Source: a virus. Taken from it: a stretch of 40,147 bases of DNA. The stretch covers positions 1-40,147 of IMG/VR virus record IMGVR_UViG_3300021361_000009; one strand, given 5' to 3'. Of the stretch, positions 12,106-20,901 are shown in pieces (the stretch's first letter is position 1; every line of letters begins with the position of its first letter). Below the pieces are notes generated by a model. The model ran no database searches and was not told where the DNA came from. It worked only from the letters and a program-made list of their open reading frames with translations. The position numbers and the translations under genes are program-made.

Positions 12106-12209
12106 GCTTCTCCCGCCGTGATGGCGGTAAATCCCCATGAGCGCAGCAGGCTCCTTGCTGGGACCGAATTTTCAGCGTCTCCCTCCGTGATACTCAATCA
12201 TGGATTTTG

Positions 12210-12246
12210 CCCGCCATCCTTTACGCGAGGTGGCGGGGTTTTTTTT
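12210..12246 (+). terminator. Intrinsic terminator before the packaging genes
   Basis: CCCGCCA (12210-12216) pairs with TGGCGGG (12231-12237) across a 14-base loop, followed by eight T (12239-12246). It lies in the 155-base gap between the small gene and the first virion-side gene. Two weaker hairpins without T-runs lie at 12113-12165. Confidence 0.8.
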
Positions 12247-12260
12247 ACAAATTGGAGTAA

Positions 12261-12461
12261 ATGATGGCGAAAGACCAAGGCTATAACACCAAAGTCCCCG
12301 TTCCACCCGGCAAATCCACGATGGGCCGCGACATCCCGAAGGATGACGGCAAGGGAATCGGCAAACAAGGCTCCCCGGTGAAAACCGTCCCCGATTCCGG
12401 CCTAGTCGCCAAAGACAGTCCGTTCGGCTCTGGTACTGGCGTCATCGACGGGAAGGTCTGA
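12261..12461 (+). CDS. 66-aa Gly/Lys/Pro-rich protein, unknown
   Basis: GGAG lies 7 bases before ATG 12261 (12264 is the alternative start). The product (MMAKDQGYNTKVPVPPGKST...) is polar, low in hydrophobic residues and probably disordered. It begins a run of small genes leading to the terminase. I do not recognise it. Confidence 0.6.
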   Translation: MMAKDQGYNTKVPVPPGKSTMGRDIPKDDGKGIGKQGSPVKTVPDSGLVAKDSPFGSGTGVIDGKV

Positions 12462-12462
12462 C

Positions 12463-12753
12463 ATGAGCGGCCAAATCATTCATTCCGAAGCCGTGCAATC
12501 TGACGCTCCCGACGCATCGCCTGGCATCGCCATGGCCAGCATCACCCTGTACCAACGTCCGAACGGCCAAATGGCAATCGAGGCTCTGACCTTGGGCGAT
12601 CCAGACGAAACCAACGCCTGCCATCGGCTGATGGGCACTATCTGCAACAACCTTCCGGTGCTCGCCAACATGGCCCAAGTGCCGATTCAAGACAACTACG
12701 CCACCGACCCGCTTCCTGAAGTCACCCACCAGTCCACCGAGGTAACCCAATGA
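12463..12753 (+). CDS. 96-aa protein, unknown
   Basis: The product (MSGQIIHSEAVQSDAPDASP...) has a structured centre (MASITLYQRPNGQMAIEALT) and a helical segment with Cys and Met (HRLMGTICNNLPVLANM). It has no recognised domain. The last codons overlap the next ATG by 4 bases. Position before terminase suggests a packaging or head accessory role, no more. Confidence 0.6.
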   Translation: MSGQIIHSEAVQSDAPDASPGIAMASITLYQRPNGQMAIEALTLGDPDETNACHRLMGTICNNLPVLANMAQVPIQDNYATDPLPEVTHQSTEVTQ

Positions 12754-13181
12754 GCCAATCCAGCGCTTCTCCTTTGAGCCAAGGTGACCCGACGCAGGGC
12801 GATCCAACCCAAGGAGCGACTACCGGCGACCCGGCCAGCGACCAAACCGGCCTGGTGGTCTGCATCGCAGCATTGCCTGATGGTACGTATCAAATCTACC
12901 AGCAGGGCGACGAAGACGATCAAGACCAATCCGCCGATGGTTCCGCTGGCGGCGCGCAAGGCGCGACCGGCGATCAATCGGGCCAAGACGGCCAATCCAG
13001 CAGTCAAACCGCCGACAACGTGGAAGACGCCCTCGCCATTGCCGGCCAAATGCTGCAGCAAGGTTCCGGCGACGACAGCGATGATCAAGACGACAACGCT
13101 ATGCTATCTCCGACTGATGCCCGCAGTGCCTGGAATCAAATGGCGAAGTCCCGCGACAAAAAGCGTCAAGCTGGCATGTGA
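12750..13181 (+). CDS. Acidic Gln/Ser/Asp-rich protein with GDPTQ repeat
   Basis: The 143-residue protein has a tandem GDPTQ repeat near residue 12-21, one short structured block (TGLVVCIAALPDGTYQIYQQ, residues 33-52), then low-complexity Asp/Gln/Ser stretches and a basic C-terminus (SRDKKRQ). It is probably largely disordered. The structured block pairs with that of the previous gene in style, so the two may share a fold. Function unknown. Confidence 0.6.
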   Translation: MSQSSASPLSQGDPTQGDPTQGATTGDPASDQTGLVVCIAALPDGTYQIYQQGDEDDQDQSADGSAGGAQGATGDQSGQDGQSSSQTADNVEDALAIAGQMLQQGSGDDSDDQDDNAMLSPTDARSAWNQMAKSRDKKRQAGM

Positions 13182-13423
13182 TGGGCAAGCTCACCGCTAA
13201 GGCGCGTGACGCCCTCCCCAAGTCCGATTTCGGGCTGCCGGGCAGTAAGGGCTTCCCCATGCAGGACGCGAATCACGCCAAGAATGCCAAAGCTCGAGCA
13301 ACTCAGTCTGTCAACTCCGGACGCATGGGTAAATCCGCTGCCCAGAAGATCGACGCCAAGGCCAACGGCATCATCAACGGTCAGATCAAGCGGCCGATGC
13401 GTAAGAGTGGGCGTGGTCGGTAA
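13181..13423 (+). CDS. 80-aa basic protein, DUF6582-like
   Basis: ATG 13181 follows a GTG that overlaps the preceding stop. The product contains LPKSDFGLPGSKGFPMQDAN, matching a short motif of small phage proteins (DUF6582-like: S-D-F-x-x-P ... P-x-x-D-x-x-H). These proteins are commonly found beside packaging or structural genes, sometimes as fusions. Its role is unknown. A GTG 3 bases upstream is the alternative start. Confidence 0.6.
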   Translation: MGKLTAKARDALPKSDFGLPGSKGFPMQDANHAKNAKARATQSVNSGRMGKSAAQKIDAKANGIINGQIKRPMRKSGRGR

Positions 13424-13428
13424 TCTGC

Positions 13429-13761
13429 ATGGTCGCAAAGAAAGTCAAAAACTTGGCTGAGAACAGCGAAAAAGCAGCCAAGAAACCACGCGGAGCAGGC
13501 AAGCCATTCCCCAAGGGGCAAAGCGGCAACCCTGGCGGAAGGCCACCGAGAACGCAGGCGGAACTCGACTTGGTTGCTGCGTGTAAGGAGCGCTCGCCAG
13601 CCGCCCTTGCTGTAATCGAGTCAATCATGATGGAAGGCCAGAGCGAGAAGGCGCGCTTGGCTGCGGCGCAAGCCATCATCGATCGCGGCTACGGCAAGCC
13701 GACGCAGGTCATTGACGCAACGATTTCGACGCACGAAGCGTGCTTAGACGATCTGAAATAG
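13429..13761 (+). CDS. Putative small terminase subunit (DUF5681-type)
   Basis: The 110-residue protein starts with a Lys-rich tail and the motif GKPFPKGQSGNPGGRPPRTQ typical of DUF5681 proteins, followed by helices (LVAACKERSPAALAVIESIM, ARLAAAQAIIDRGYGKPTQ). DUF5681 genes often precede large terminase genes, and the helical C-terminus would fit a DNA-recognition ring subunit. It is placed 68 bases upstream of the large terminase. The assignment rests on this context. Confidence 0.6.
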   Translation: MVAKKVKNLAENSEKAAKKPRGAGKPFPKGQSGNPGGRPPRTQAELDLVAACKERSPAALAVIESIMMEGQSEKARLAAAQAIIDRGYGKPTQVIDATISTHEACLDDLK

Positions 13762-13829
13762 TCAGCTGGTATTAGAAAAGTGCCAGAAATCGCGGGTTTA
13801 TATCAAAGCAAGCAATACCACTTAGCGAA

Positions 13830-15347
13830 ATGGATGAAAGCGAGCGGGTAATCCGGCAGAGGCTGAAGGACGACTTCATCCACTATGCTGACAAGTGTCT
13901 AAAAATCCGCACCAAGGCCGGCAGCATCGTTCCCTTGGAACTGAACGAAGCCCAGCTCTACATCCATAAGCGGGTAGAAGAGCAAAGGGCGAAGACCGGC
14001 AAAGTCCGGGCCATTGTTTTAAAAGGCCGGCAGCAGGGATGCTCTACTTATATAGAGGGCAGATTTTATTGGCGCGTGACGCATACGCGCGGAGTCCGTG
14101 CCTTCATCCTGACTCACGAAGATGATGCCACGGCCAATCTGTTCGAGATCGCCAATCGGTATCACGAGAATTGCCATCCTTTAGTCAAGCCCAGCACCAA
14201 CGCGGCGAATGCCAAGGAACTGCATTTCGATAAGCTCGACTCTGGCTACAAGGTTGGCACGGCTGGTAACAAAGCAGTCGGGCGCAGTTCTACAGTTCAG
14301 TTCTTCCATGGTTCGGAAGTCGGGTTCTGGCCGAACGCACAACAACACGCTGCAGGGATTATCCAGGCTATTCCTGATGAAGACGGCACTGAGATTTTCA
14401 AGGAATCGACGGCCAATGGCGTAGGTAACTACTTTCATCAGGAATGGCAAGACGCTGAAGCAGGATTGTCGGAATACATTGCGATCTTCGTTCCTTGGTA
14501 TTGGCAGCCAGAATACCGGAAAGAAGTGCCTCACAATTTCAGGTTGGACACTGAAGAATCTGCCTATCGCGAGGCCTACGACCTAGACCTATCTCAAATG
14601 GTCTGGCGCCGGGCCAAGATCGTGGAACTGAAAGACCCTTTGCTGTTCAAGCAGGAATATCCGGCGACTGCAGCGGAAGCCTTTCAAGTATCAGGCGTTG
14701 ATCCTTACATCCCCGCTGGCTTAGTAATGGAAGCCAGGAAAGCCGAAAAGCCGGAAGTCTACGGCGAGAAGCGCCTTGGAGTAGACCCCGCCAGATTCGG
14801 TACTGACAGAACATCGATCACCTTCCGGCAAGGCCGCATCGTCCATTGGATACGCAGCTATACCAAAAAAAACACGATGGAGGTTGCCGGCATTGTGCGG
14901 ATGGCCATCAAGGAAGTCGGCGCCGATCAATGCGCAATTGACGTTGGCGGCTTGGGAGCTGGCGTCTACGACCGCTTGCTCGAACTTGTCCCTGAAGGTG
15001 AATGCGAGATAGTGCAGGTCAATAGCGGCGAATCCCCGATAGACGCCTTGAAGTACGTCAACAAGCGGGCCGAGATGTGGGGAGAAATGAAGGAATGGCT
15101 GGAGGCCCAACCTGCATCAATTCCTGACTCTGACGAATTGCAAGCGGACTTGACCCAGATTCGCTATTCCTACGACAGCAACAACGCCCTGAAGATGGAA
15201 AAGAAGGAGGACATGAAAAAACGTGGATTCCGTTCTCCCGACATGGCAGACAGCTTGGGCTTGACCTTCGCCAAGCCTTTGAAGCGAAAACGCGTCATCC
15301 CAAAACAGATTCATGCAGCGCCGCTCTACAGCGACGTCGGCTACTAA
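13830..15347 (+). CDS. Terminase large subunit
   Basis: The 505-residue packaging ATPase/nuclease has a Walker A-like loop GRQQGCST at 66-73, a Walker B-like strand VQFFHGSE at 156-163 ending in the catalytic Glu, and a C-terminal RNase H-like nuclease with the acidic residues D319 (GVDPARFGTDRT), D371 (AIDVGGLGAGVYDRL) and D471/D474 (SPDMADSL). It translocates DNA into the prohead through the portal and cuts concatemers. Length is normal for the family. ATG 13830 lacks a strong ribosome site. The small subunit candidate precedes it. Confidence 0.92.
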   Translation: MDESERVIRQRLKDDFIHYADKCLKIRTKAGSIVPLELNEAQLYIHKRVEEQRAKTGKVRAIVLKGRQQGCSTYIEGRFYWRVTHTRGVRAFILTHEDDATANLFEIANRYHENCHPLVKPSTNAANAKELHFDKLDSGYKVGTAGNKAVGRSSTVQFFHGSEVGFWPNAQQHAAGIIQAIPDEDGTEIFKESTANGVGNYFHQEWQDAEAGLSEYIAIFVPWYWQPEYRKEVPHNFRLDTEESAYREAYDLDLSQMVWRRAKIVELKDPLLFKQEYPATAAEAFQVSGVDPYIPAGLVMEARKAEKPEVYGEKRLGVDPARFGTDRTSITFRQGRIVHWIRSYTKKNTMEVAGIVRMAIKEVGADQCAIDVGGLGAGVYDRLLELVPEGECEIVQVNSGESPIDALKYVNKRAEMWGEMKEWLEAQPASIPDSDELQADLTQIRYSYDSNNALKMEKKEDMKKRGFRSPDMADSLGLTFAKPLKRKRVIPKQIHAAPLYSDVGY

Positions 15348-15350
15348 TTC

Positions 15351-15399
15351 CCCTCATCCGAGGGTTTTCGTGCTGGGGCCATGTGGCCCTATTTTTTTT
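15351..15399 (+). terminator. Tandem terminator-like hairpins after the large terminase
   Basis: CCCTC/GAGGG (15351-15355 with 15360-15364) is followed by TTTT, and GGGCC/GGCCC (15376-15380 with 15385-15389) by TATTTTTTTT. Both lie in the 63-base gap before the next gene. The second has a better T-run. Confidence 0.6.
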
Positions 15400-15410
15400 G
15401 GAGAAATGAA

Positions 15411-16097
15411 ATGGCACTTACTACCAGTGGCAACCAAGTCGTCAAACGTAAATACTTCATCGACGCCATTTTCGACATTGCCGGCAATCTGATCGGCTTC
15501 GAAGGACAGAACGCCAAGCCGACTTATACGTCAAATGATGCGGCGGGATCGTCGTCTACCGTGGTTCCAGGCTCCGGCATGCTGGCACTCGCGTTGCCAG
15601 CCGCACCGGCCACACCCACTCAGCCAGCGGCCACTGGCTCGGATTATGTGCTGGCGGTGATGACCATTCCGGCGAATGCGTTTGACGGCCTCAGTATTCC
15701 GTCCGCCACCAACCGCATGGCGACGATTCTTGCGACCGGCACGTTAGGCGCGACCGCCAACAACAAGACCATCAAGATCGTACTGAACGCAACCAATCCG
15801 GTTGTCGGCTCGGCTTTGGTTGGCGGCACGACGATTGCCTCGTCTGGCGTCACCGCCAGTAACGGCACGGTCTGGATCATGGAAGCGCAGATCGTCAAAT
15901 ACGGCGCTCAAAACTCCAACACCCAGATGGCGTTCCATACCGGCACGCAACTTGGGGCGACGGTGGCAGCCCCAACCGCCCCGACCACGTTGACGTTGAC
16001 CGAGAACGCGCCGATCACCGTTGCGATTACCGGCAATGCAGCTACTGCAACAACCGACATCAATTTCAACCTCGCGCAAATCGAGTGGAATAACTGA
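15411..16097 (+). CDS. Putative virion protein, unknown
   Basis: GGAGAAATGAA precedes ATG 15411. The 228-residue protein is rich in Ala, Thr, Gly and Asn with alternating hydrophobic strands (IFDIAGNLIGF, VLAVMTIPANAF, TVWIMEAQIVKYG), the composition of phage surface or decoration proteins. No domain is recognised. It lies between terminase and portal and overlaps the portal start by one base. A minor capsid or decoration role is inferred. Confidence 0.6.
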   Translation: MALTTSGNQVVKRKYFIDAIFDIAGNLIGFEGQNAKPTYTSNDAAGSSSTVVPGSGMLALALPAAPATPTQPAATGSDYVLAVMTIPANAFDGLSIPSATNRMATILATGTLGATANNKTIKIVLNATNPVVGSALVGGTTIASSGVTASNGTVWIMEAQIVKYGAQNSNTQMAFHTGTQLGATVAAPTAPTTLTLTENAPITVAITGNAATATTDINFNLAQIEWNN

Positions 16098-18436
16098 TGA
16101 CGAGTGCCTACGATCAGGCGGGAGCAGACGATGCCGGGGAGCCGTTAGCGAACGACCCCATGACCGCCGAGGAAATGAACGCGATCGATGATGATCGCCT
16201 TGAACTCCTTGGCGCATCGTTAGCAATCCGCCGTGATCAGTGGGTAGAAGCACGTAAAGCCTCAAAAGTAGAGAAACGCTGGCTGGAAGACCTCGACCAA
16301 TACAACGGTCGAGACCGGCCTGCTGAAGAAGCCGCTTCTATGATGGAAAGTGTGGAGGCCGGTTTTCCGGTCACGAAGCAGCAGGCCAAGCCGCAACGCT
16401 CAACCGTATTTGTCAACATCACGCGACCAAAGACCAATGCTGCCGAGGCGCGCGTCGCCAACATGGTGCTGCCGTCTGACGACCGGAATTGGGGCTTGAA
16501 GCCGACGCCTGATCCAAAGCTGACGCAACAGGCGTTGCAGGAAGCGCAGGCGCTGAATCAATTGAATCAGCAGCAAGGACAGCCGCCATCATCCGGGCAG
16601 CAACCTGCAACGCCAGGACAGCAACCGCAGGCCGCGCCGCAACCCAGCGCCATGCAAAGCGCGCTGCAGTGGGCCTACCCAACGCAACAAGCGCAGGCAC
16701 AACTGGAAATCGCCTCGAAAACCTCGCAGGCGATGCAAGACGAACTCGACCAGCAATTGATCGAGTGCGACTACAACGGCGAACTGCGCAAGATGCTGCA
16801 CGACGCGGCGATGTTGGGAACTGGCGTTGTCAAAGGCCCGATTGTCGTCAACCGCGTCAAGAAGGCCTACAAGAAGATCGACGGCACGAACGTCTGGAAA
16901 CTGGAGATCGAGGAAGAAAAATCTCCCGCCAGCGAACGGGTTGACCCGTGGGACGTGTACCCAGACCCAGGATGTGGCGAGGATGTGCATGATGGCATAG
17001 GCATCTTCGAAAAACGCATGGTCACTTCCCGTCAACTGCGGGAATTGACGAAGCAACCAGGCTATCTGAAAGAGCAGATCAGCCTTGTTCTTGAACAGGG
17101 GCCGACCGCAGTTCCGGATGTATCTGAGCGTAACGTCAAGGAACAATCAGAAGGAAAAGTCCCGCTAGGTAAAGACCATTTCCAGCTATGGGAATACTGG
17201 GGTGAGTTCCTGCCGGAAGATTTACGCGCCTGTGGCGTGAATGTTCCTGACGGCCTGACAGAATCCATTTCCGGCTGCGTCATTATTGTCAATGAAACGG
17301 TCATCAAGGGTTATCTCAATCCGATTGAGACCGGCGACTTGCCCTACGACTTCATGGTCTGGGAAAAGGTCGAAGGAACGCCGTGGGGATACGGTGTTCC
17401 GCGTCTGTGCCGTGCTGCGCAGCGGGTATTGAATGCTGCTTGGCGCCAAGTGATGGATAACGCCTCCGTGTGTGTCGGCCCGCAAGTGGTGTTGGATACA
17501 CAGGCCATCGTGCCGATGGACGGCCGGTGGGAAATCAGCGCCCGCAAGTTGTGGGCTAAGATTTCTCCGGACGCAAATGTTAGAGACGTGTTTTCCACGT
17601 TCAACATTGACTCTCACATCGAAGAACTGCAAACCATCATCAAGATGGCACAGGAATTCATCGATGCCGAGACGATGGTGCCGGAATTAGCCCAGGGGGA
17701 GAAGGGCACCGCTCCCGATACGGTCGGCGGCATGACGCTCCTGATGAACTCTTCCAATGTCGTGCTAGGCCGCATGGTCAAACAGTTCGACGACATGGTG
17801 ACGCGTCCGCATATCCGTCGTTATTACGACTGGTACATGGCCTACGGCGCGAAGGATGAATGCAAGGGCGACTTCCAAGTCGATGCACGGGGAACATCGG
17901 TCTTGCTGGTCAGGGACTCTGCCACGCAGGCTCTGTTGCAGCAGCTTCAGTACGCAGGAAATCCGGTCATCGGCCCATTGGTCAACTGGCCTGATTTGTA
18001 TAAGGCTGTGCTGAAACAGCAGCATATCGACCCGACCGACATCCTCAAGACGGACGCCGAGATTGCGAAACAGGCGGCGCAGCCACCCGCACCTTCGCCT
18101 GAGCAGCTCCGTGCACAAACCGCACTGCAAGTAGCGCAAATCAAGACTGCGTCAGATCAAAAGCTGGCGCAAGACAAAGCGCAGCGTGAACAGCAGACCG
18201 AGCAAGACATCGCAACCCGCGACCAACAGTTGGATCAAGCAAAAATGCAGCAGGACGCATTGATTGCGTCAGAAAACTCGCGCCAGAAAAATATGGACCG
18301 CGCCCATGAAGCATTGGAAGCAGCTAAGGGCCGTGATCACGACGCCCATATGGCAGTGATCAATCAGTCTCTCTCTCAACCTACTATGCCGACTGGCACA
18401 AACGTGCCCACCGCACAACCGCAGATAGGGATGTAA
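16097..18436 (+). CDS. Portal protein (P22-like)
   Basis: The 779-residue protein matches the large portals of P22-type podoviruses: helical N-terminus (residues 25-110), the core with WDVYPDPGCGEDVHDGI around residue 285, WGYGVPRLCRAAQRVLNAAW around 435, the MTLLMNSSNVVLGR helix, and a long C-terminal Gln-rich coiled coil (residues 650-750). It forms the dodecameric ring for DNA entry, connected to the adaptor. A Gln/Pro-rich insert (about residues 150-205) is unusual within the N-terminal region. The start overlaps the preceding stop. Confidence 0.88.
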   Translation: MTSAYDQAGADDAGEPLANDPMTAEEMNAIDDDRLELLGASLAIRRDQWVEARKASKVEKRWLEDLDQYNGRDRPAEEAASMMESVEAGFPVTKQQAKPQRSTVFVNITRPKTNAAEARVANMVLPSDDRNWGLKPTPDPKLTQQALQEAQALNQLNQQQGQPPSSGQQPATPGQQPQAAPQPSAMQSALQWAYPTQQAQAQLEIASKTSQAMQDELDQQLIECDYNGELRKMLHDAAMLGTGVVKGPIVVNRVKKAYKKIDGTNVWKLEIEEEKSPASERVDPWDVYPDPGCGEDVHDGIGIFEKRMVTSRQLRELTKQPGYLKEQISLVLEQGPTAVPDVSERNVKEQSEGKVPLGKDHFQLWEYWGEFLPEDLRACGVNVPDGLTESISGCVIIVNETVIKGYLNPIETGDLPYDFMVWEKVEGTPWGYGVPRLCRAAQRVLNAAWRQVMDNASVCVGPQVVLDTQAIVPMDGRWEISARKLWAKISPDANVRDVFSTFNIDSHIEELQTIIKMAQEFIDAETMVPELAQGEKGTAPDTVGGMTLLMNSSNVVLGRMVKQFDDMVTRPHIRRYYDWYMAYGAKDECKGDFQVDARGTSVLLVRDSATQALLQQLQYAGNPVIGPLVNWPDLYKAVLKQQHIDPTDILKTDAEIAKQAAQPPAPSPEQLRAQTALQVAQIKTASDQKLAQDKAQREQQTEQDIATRDQQLDQAKMQQDALIASENSRQKNMDRAHEALEAAKGRDHDAHMAVINQSLSQPTMPTGTNVPTAQPQIGM

Positions 18437-18802
18437 ATGGCGATCATCAATCCGACAGTGAACCGAACACCGCAGGGTGCTAATTCCGTTTTCACCGCGC
18501 AATGGGCGCTTGGTAATGCCGATACCGGCGTCGCGGTCACCATGACCGATTTTTCAGACAAGTCCATCCAGATTGAGGGCACGTTTGGCGGCGCTACTGT
18601 CACGATTCAAGGCTCAAACGATGGCGTGAACTGGGAAACCTTGCGCGACCCCGGCAGTGTGGCACTGACTTTCACCAGTGCCGGCTTGAAGCAGGTATTG
18701 GAGATGACCTATTACCTGCGCGCCATCACTGCTGGCGGTTCAGGTACGGCTGTCACAGTCACGCTATGCGGCCGCGCCTTGTCCCCGAAATCCTGGAGCT
18801 AA
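18437..18802 (+). CDS. Small virion protein, conserved beta-rich
   Basis: The 121-residue protein starts directly after the portal stop. It has a beta-sandwich-like composition with SIQIEGTFGGATVTIQGSND and the phrase GVNWETLRDP, a pattern shared by many short proteins in this position in podoviruses. A decoration or head-fibre role is plausible. There is no catalytic motif. Confidence 0.65.
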   Translation: MAIINPTVNRTPQGANSVFTAQWALGNADTGVAVTMTDFSDKSIQIEGTFGGATVTIQGSNDGVNWETLRDPGSVALTFTSAGLKQVLEMTYYLRAITAGGSGTAVTVTLCGRALSPKSWS

Positions 18803-18804
18803 CC

Positions 18805-19347
18805 ATGAGCGTTTTTACCAATGGCAAAGAAGCTATCGCGCGCTTCCAGGTGATGTTCCAAGGATTGGCCGATGCTGCTGACATGTTGAGCCAATTCGAC
18901 AGCCTGCAAACGCATTTCGATGAACTTTCCGCTCAGAAGGAAATCCTGAAAGAGGAAACCATCGCGGCGAAAGCTGAATTGAGCAAGATCAAACAAGACA
19001 CCGCAGCAATCAAGAAAAGTTGCGACGAGTTGGAGCAACAAGCGCAGCGCAATTTCGATGAAAAAACCAAGGAAGCCAGCATGACAGCAGAGAAAATGCT
19101 GGCCGAGATGCGGGCGCAGGCCGATGCGCATCGGGCCAAGGCTGCAAGTGATGTTGCGGACATTGAACGTCAACATGCGGAACACCACGCAAAGGCCGTT
19201 GTGACCGCCCAAGCTGAAATCGACGATCTGAACGCGAAAGCAAAATCGCTGCTAGGCCAATGCGAGACCGCGCAATCAACGCTCGATTCACTCAATGCAA
19301 AGATCGACGCCGCCCGCGCCACGGTACAGAAAATGATGGGCGCATGA
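18805..19347 (+). CDS. Coiled-coil protein, unknown
   Basis: ATG 18805 follows GGAG in TGGAGCTAACC. The 180-residue protein is almost wholly a charged coiled coil (LSAQKEILKEETIAAKAELS, then long Glu/Lys/Ala/Gln heptads). It is not the scaffold, because a better candidate precedes the coat gene. It may be a structural rod or an assembly factor. Its stop overlaps the next ATG. Confidence 0.65.
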   Translation: MSVFTNGKEAIARFQVMFQGLADAADMLSQFDSLQTHFDELSAQKEILKEETIAAKAELSKIKQDTAAIKKSCDELEQQAQRNFDEKTKEASMTAEKMLAEMRAQADAHRAKAASDVADIERQHAEHHAKAVVTAQAEIDDLNAKAKSLLGQCETAQSTLDSLNAKIDAARATVQKMMGA

Positions 19348-19589
19348 TGAAGTGGGGCCAAGTAAAAGAATGGTGCCTCGCCAACATCATCCATCGCGGC
19401 AAGATTTACACCACCAAAGGTATGGTCAAGCGCGACAGACTGACAGATAAGGTCTTCGTGCAGGACCATCCGCAGGGAATTATCACTGCTACCGAATATT
19501 ACCTAGATGGTGAACTGGTGCGCCGCGATGTGGACATCAAGCTAAAACCTAACATCGTAGGTGCTGCACAAGGGGGAATGAATGGCTAA
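19344..19589 (+). CDS. 81-aa protein, unknown
   Basis: ATG 19344 overlaps the preceding stop. The product (MMKWGQVKEWCLANIIHRGK...) is beta-rich with a short basic stretch (GMVKRDRLTDKVFV) and ends NIVGAAQGG. No motif recognised. Coupled to both neighbours. Confidence 0.6.
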   Translation: MMKWGQVKEWCLANIIHRGKIYTTKGMVKRDRLTDKVFVQDHPQGIITATEYYLDGELVRRDVDIKLKPNIVGAAQGGMNG

Positions 19590-20007
19590 CTCGCAAGCCA
19601 TCTCGGTGCAGTTCAAGTCGGACATTCTGACCAAGACTTGCAACCTGAACAGCGACACGATCAAGGCCGCGCTGTATGTGACGACCGCATCGATCAGCGG
19701 TTCGACTACCGCCTACTCTGCGACCAACGAAGTTAGCGGGCCAAACTATTCTGCTGGTGGAGTTGCAACTACGGCTGGGACGGTTGCAACTTCCGGTACG
19801 ACCGCCTATTGGCAACCAGGCGCGAACATCGTCTACACCAACGTGACCCTAACCACCGCTTTCGATACGGTCTTGCTGTACGACACAACCAACAGCAACC
19901 ATGCTATCGGCTCTTGGACATTCGGCGCGCAGACGATTACTGCTGGCACGTTGACGTTGACGATGCCGACAAATGGTAGTACCACTGCGCTGATTCAGCT
20001 TAATTAA
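19582..20007 (+). CDS. Putative virion protein, Thr/Ser-rich
   Basis: The 141-residue protein (MANSQAISVQFKSDILTKTC...) has a beta-strand composition rich in Thr, Ser, Gly and Ala and ends TLTLTMPTNGSTTALIQLN, typical of phage head or tail surface proteins. Its stop and the next start overlap by one base. No specific role can be assigned. Confidence 0.65.
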   Translation: MANSQAISVQFKSDILTKTCNLNSDTIKAALYVTTASISGSTTAYSATNEVSGPNYSAGGVATTAGTVATSGTTAYWQPGANIVYTNVTLTTAFDTVLLYDTTNSNHAIGSWTFGAQTITAGTLTLTMPTNGSTTALIQLN

Positions 20008-20552
20008 TGACGATTTGCGTAAATGGATGCCCGAAGTCAGGGACCCATGCACTGTTGAAGGCTGTGCAGCTACTTGGACAACCTGTACCAGATGTTAGCC
20101 ATATACCATATGGACAAACGCTCCCCAACGGAACCACGAAGCACGTCTTTATCAAACGGGACCCGCGAAATACGCTGATAAGCTGGATGCGTTACAACTG
20201 GATGTCGGTAACAGAGGGCACGATCATGGCCGCAATCGGCATTCCTACTCCCGATGGAACATTGCTCCAGGTAGCGGATAGTTATCTCGGCTGGCTTACA
20301 GATCCGAGTACCTATGTAGTGAAATTCGAAGACTTGATCTCGAACGAAGCTACCCTTGAAGGGGTTGCAACGTTCTTGGGGGTTCCCTACATTGCCGGGT
20401 CGTTCGCCAATCTCCCTGGTTACACCACGACATGGACTGGGACTGGCACAACGCCAGCTTACTCTGACTATACACAAGTATGGACTTCCAACCTCGCCTC
20501 GTTCTGGACAGCCAACGGTGGCGACACATTGGTATCTGCATACGGGTATTGA
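20007..20552 (+). CDS. Sulfotransferase-like protein in the virion cluster
   Basis: The 181-residue protein carries both cofactor (PAPS) motifs of the Sulfotransfer family: the 5'-phosphosulfate loop CPKSGTH at residues 8-14 in strand ICVNGCPKSGTHALLKAVQL, and the 3'-phosphate site KRDPRNTLISWMRYN with R51 and S59, followed by VVKFEDLI (104-111) and a closing W...L..F....GGDTLVSAYGY block. It should move a sulfate group to an acceptor, perhaps a surface glycan. It is shorter than cytosolic sulfotransferases (about 250-300 residues). It is embedded between small virion genes, translationally coupled upstream. Activity and acceptor are unknown. Confidence 0.75.
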   Translation: MTICVNGCPKSGTHALLKAVQLLGQPVPDVSHIPYGQTLPNGTTKHVFIKRDPRNTLISWMRYNWMSVTEGTIMAAIGIPTPDGTLLQVADSYLGWLTDPSTYVVKFEDLISNEATLEGVATFLGVPYIAGSFANLPGYTTTWTGTGTTPAYSDYTQVWTSNLASFWTANGGDTLVSAYGY

Positions 20553-20553
20553 A

Positions 20554-20901
20554 ATGGAACTGCTGGTCGCCATCGTAGACAACGGCACCGCCATAGACGC
20601 AATCAAGGCTGGAGAAGTTATCACCGTCCAGCCAGACGGGTGGGGATGGGGTTCTGAAGAACTCGCAAACGCAAACTGGCGCATCATTAGCGCTCCTATC
20701 TTGGGAACGCACGCCGAGATACTGCAGATGGGATACATACTCGGAGAACTGATGGTGCATGGAAAAACTTATCCACGTAAAGCATACCTTCTGAACTTGT
20801 CGGCGCTCCCGAATTCCTCACAGTTTTCTGGAGCACGAACCGCGCCGATTATTTCTATGCAGTCCACTGACGTGATTGGCGCGACAACCAAGGTGGCGTA
20901 A
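20554..20901 (+). CDS. 115-aa protein, unknown
   Basis: ATG 20554 is 1 base past the sulfotransferase stop and the stop overlaps the next ATG. The product starts MELLVAIVDNGTAIDAIKAG and carries WGWGSEELANANWRIISAPI. It looks like a small globular beta-rich protein. Similar short proteins accompany virion clusters of this type. Function not known. Confidence 0.6.
   Translation: MELLVAIVDNGTAIDAIKAGEVITVQPDGWGWGSEELANANWRIISAPILGTHAEILQMGYILGELMVHGKTYPRKAYLLNLSALPNSSQFSGARTAPIISMQSTDVIGATTKVA

Noticed and set aside
12106-12209. cos or pac site before the small terminase genes
   Set aside because: There are hairpins but no recognisable cohesive-end motif; nothing in the sequence marks a cut site.
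20070-20738. 222-codon minus-strand ORF opposite the sulfotransferase
   Set aside because: Cys/Ser/Arg-rich, no ribosome site; the plus-strand frame carries intact PAPS motifs.
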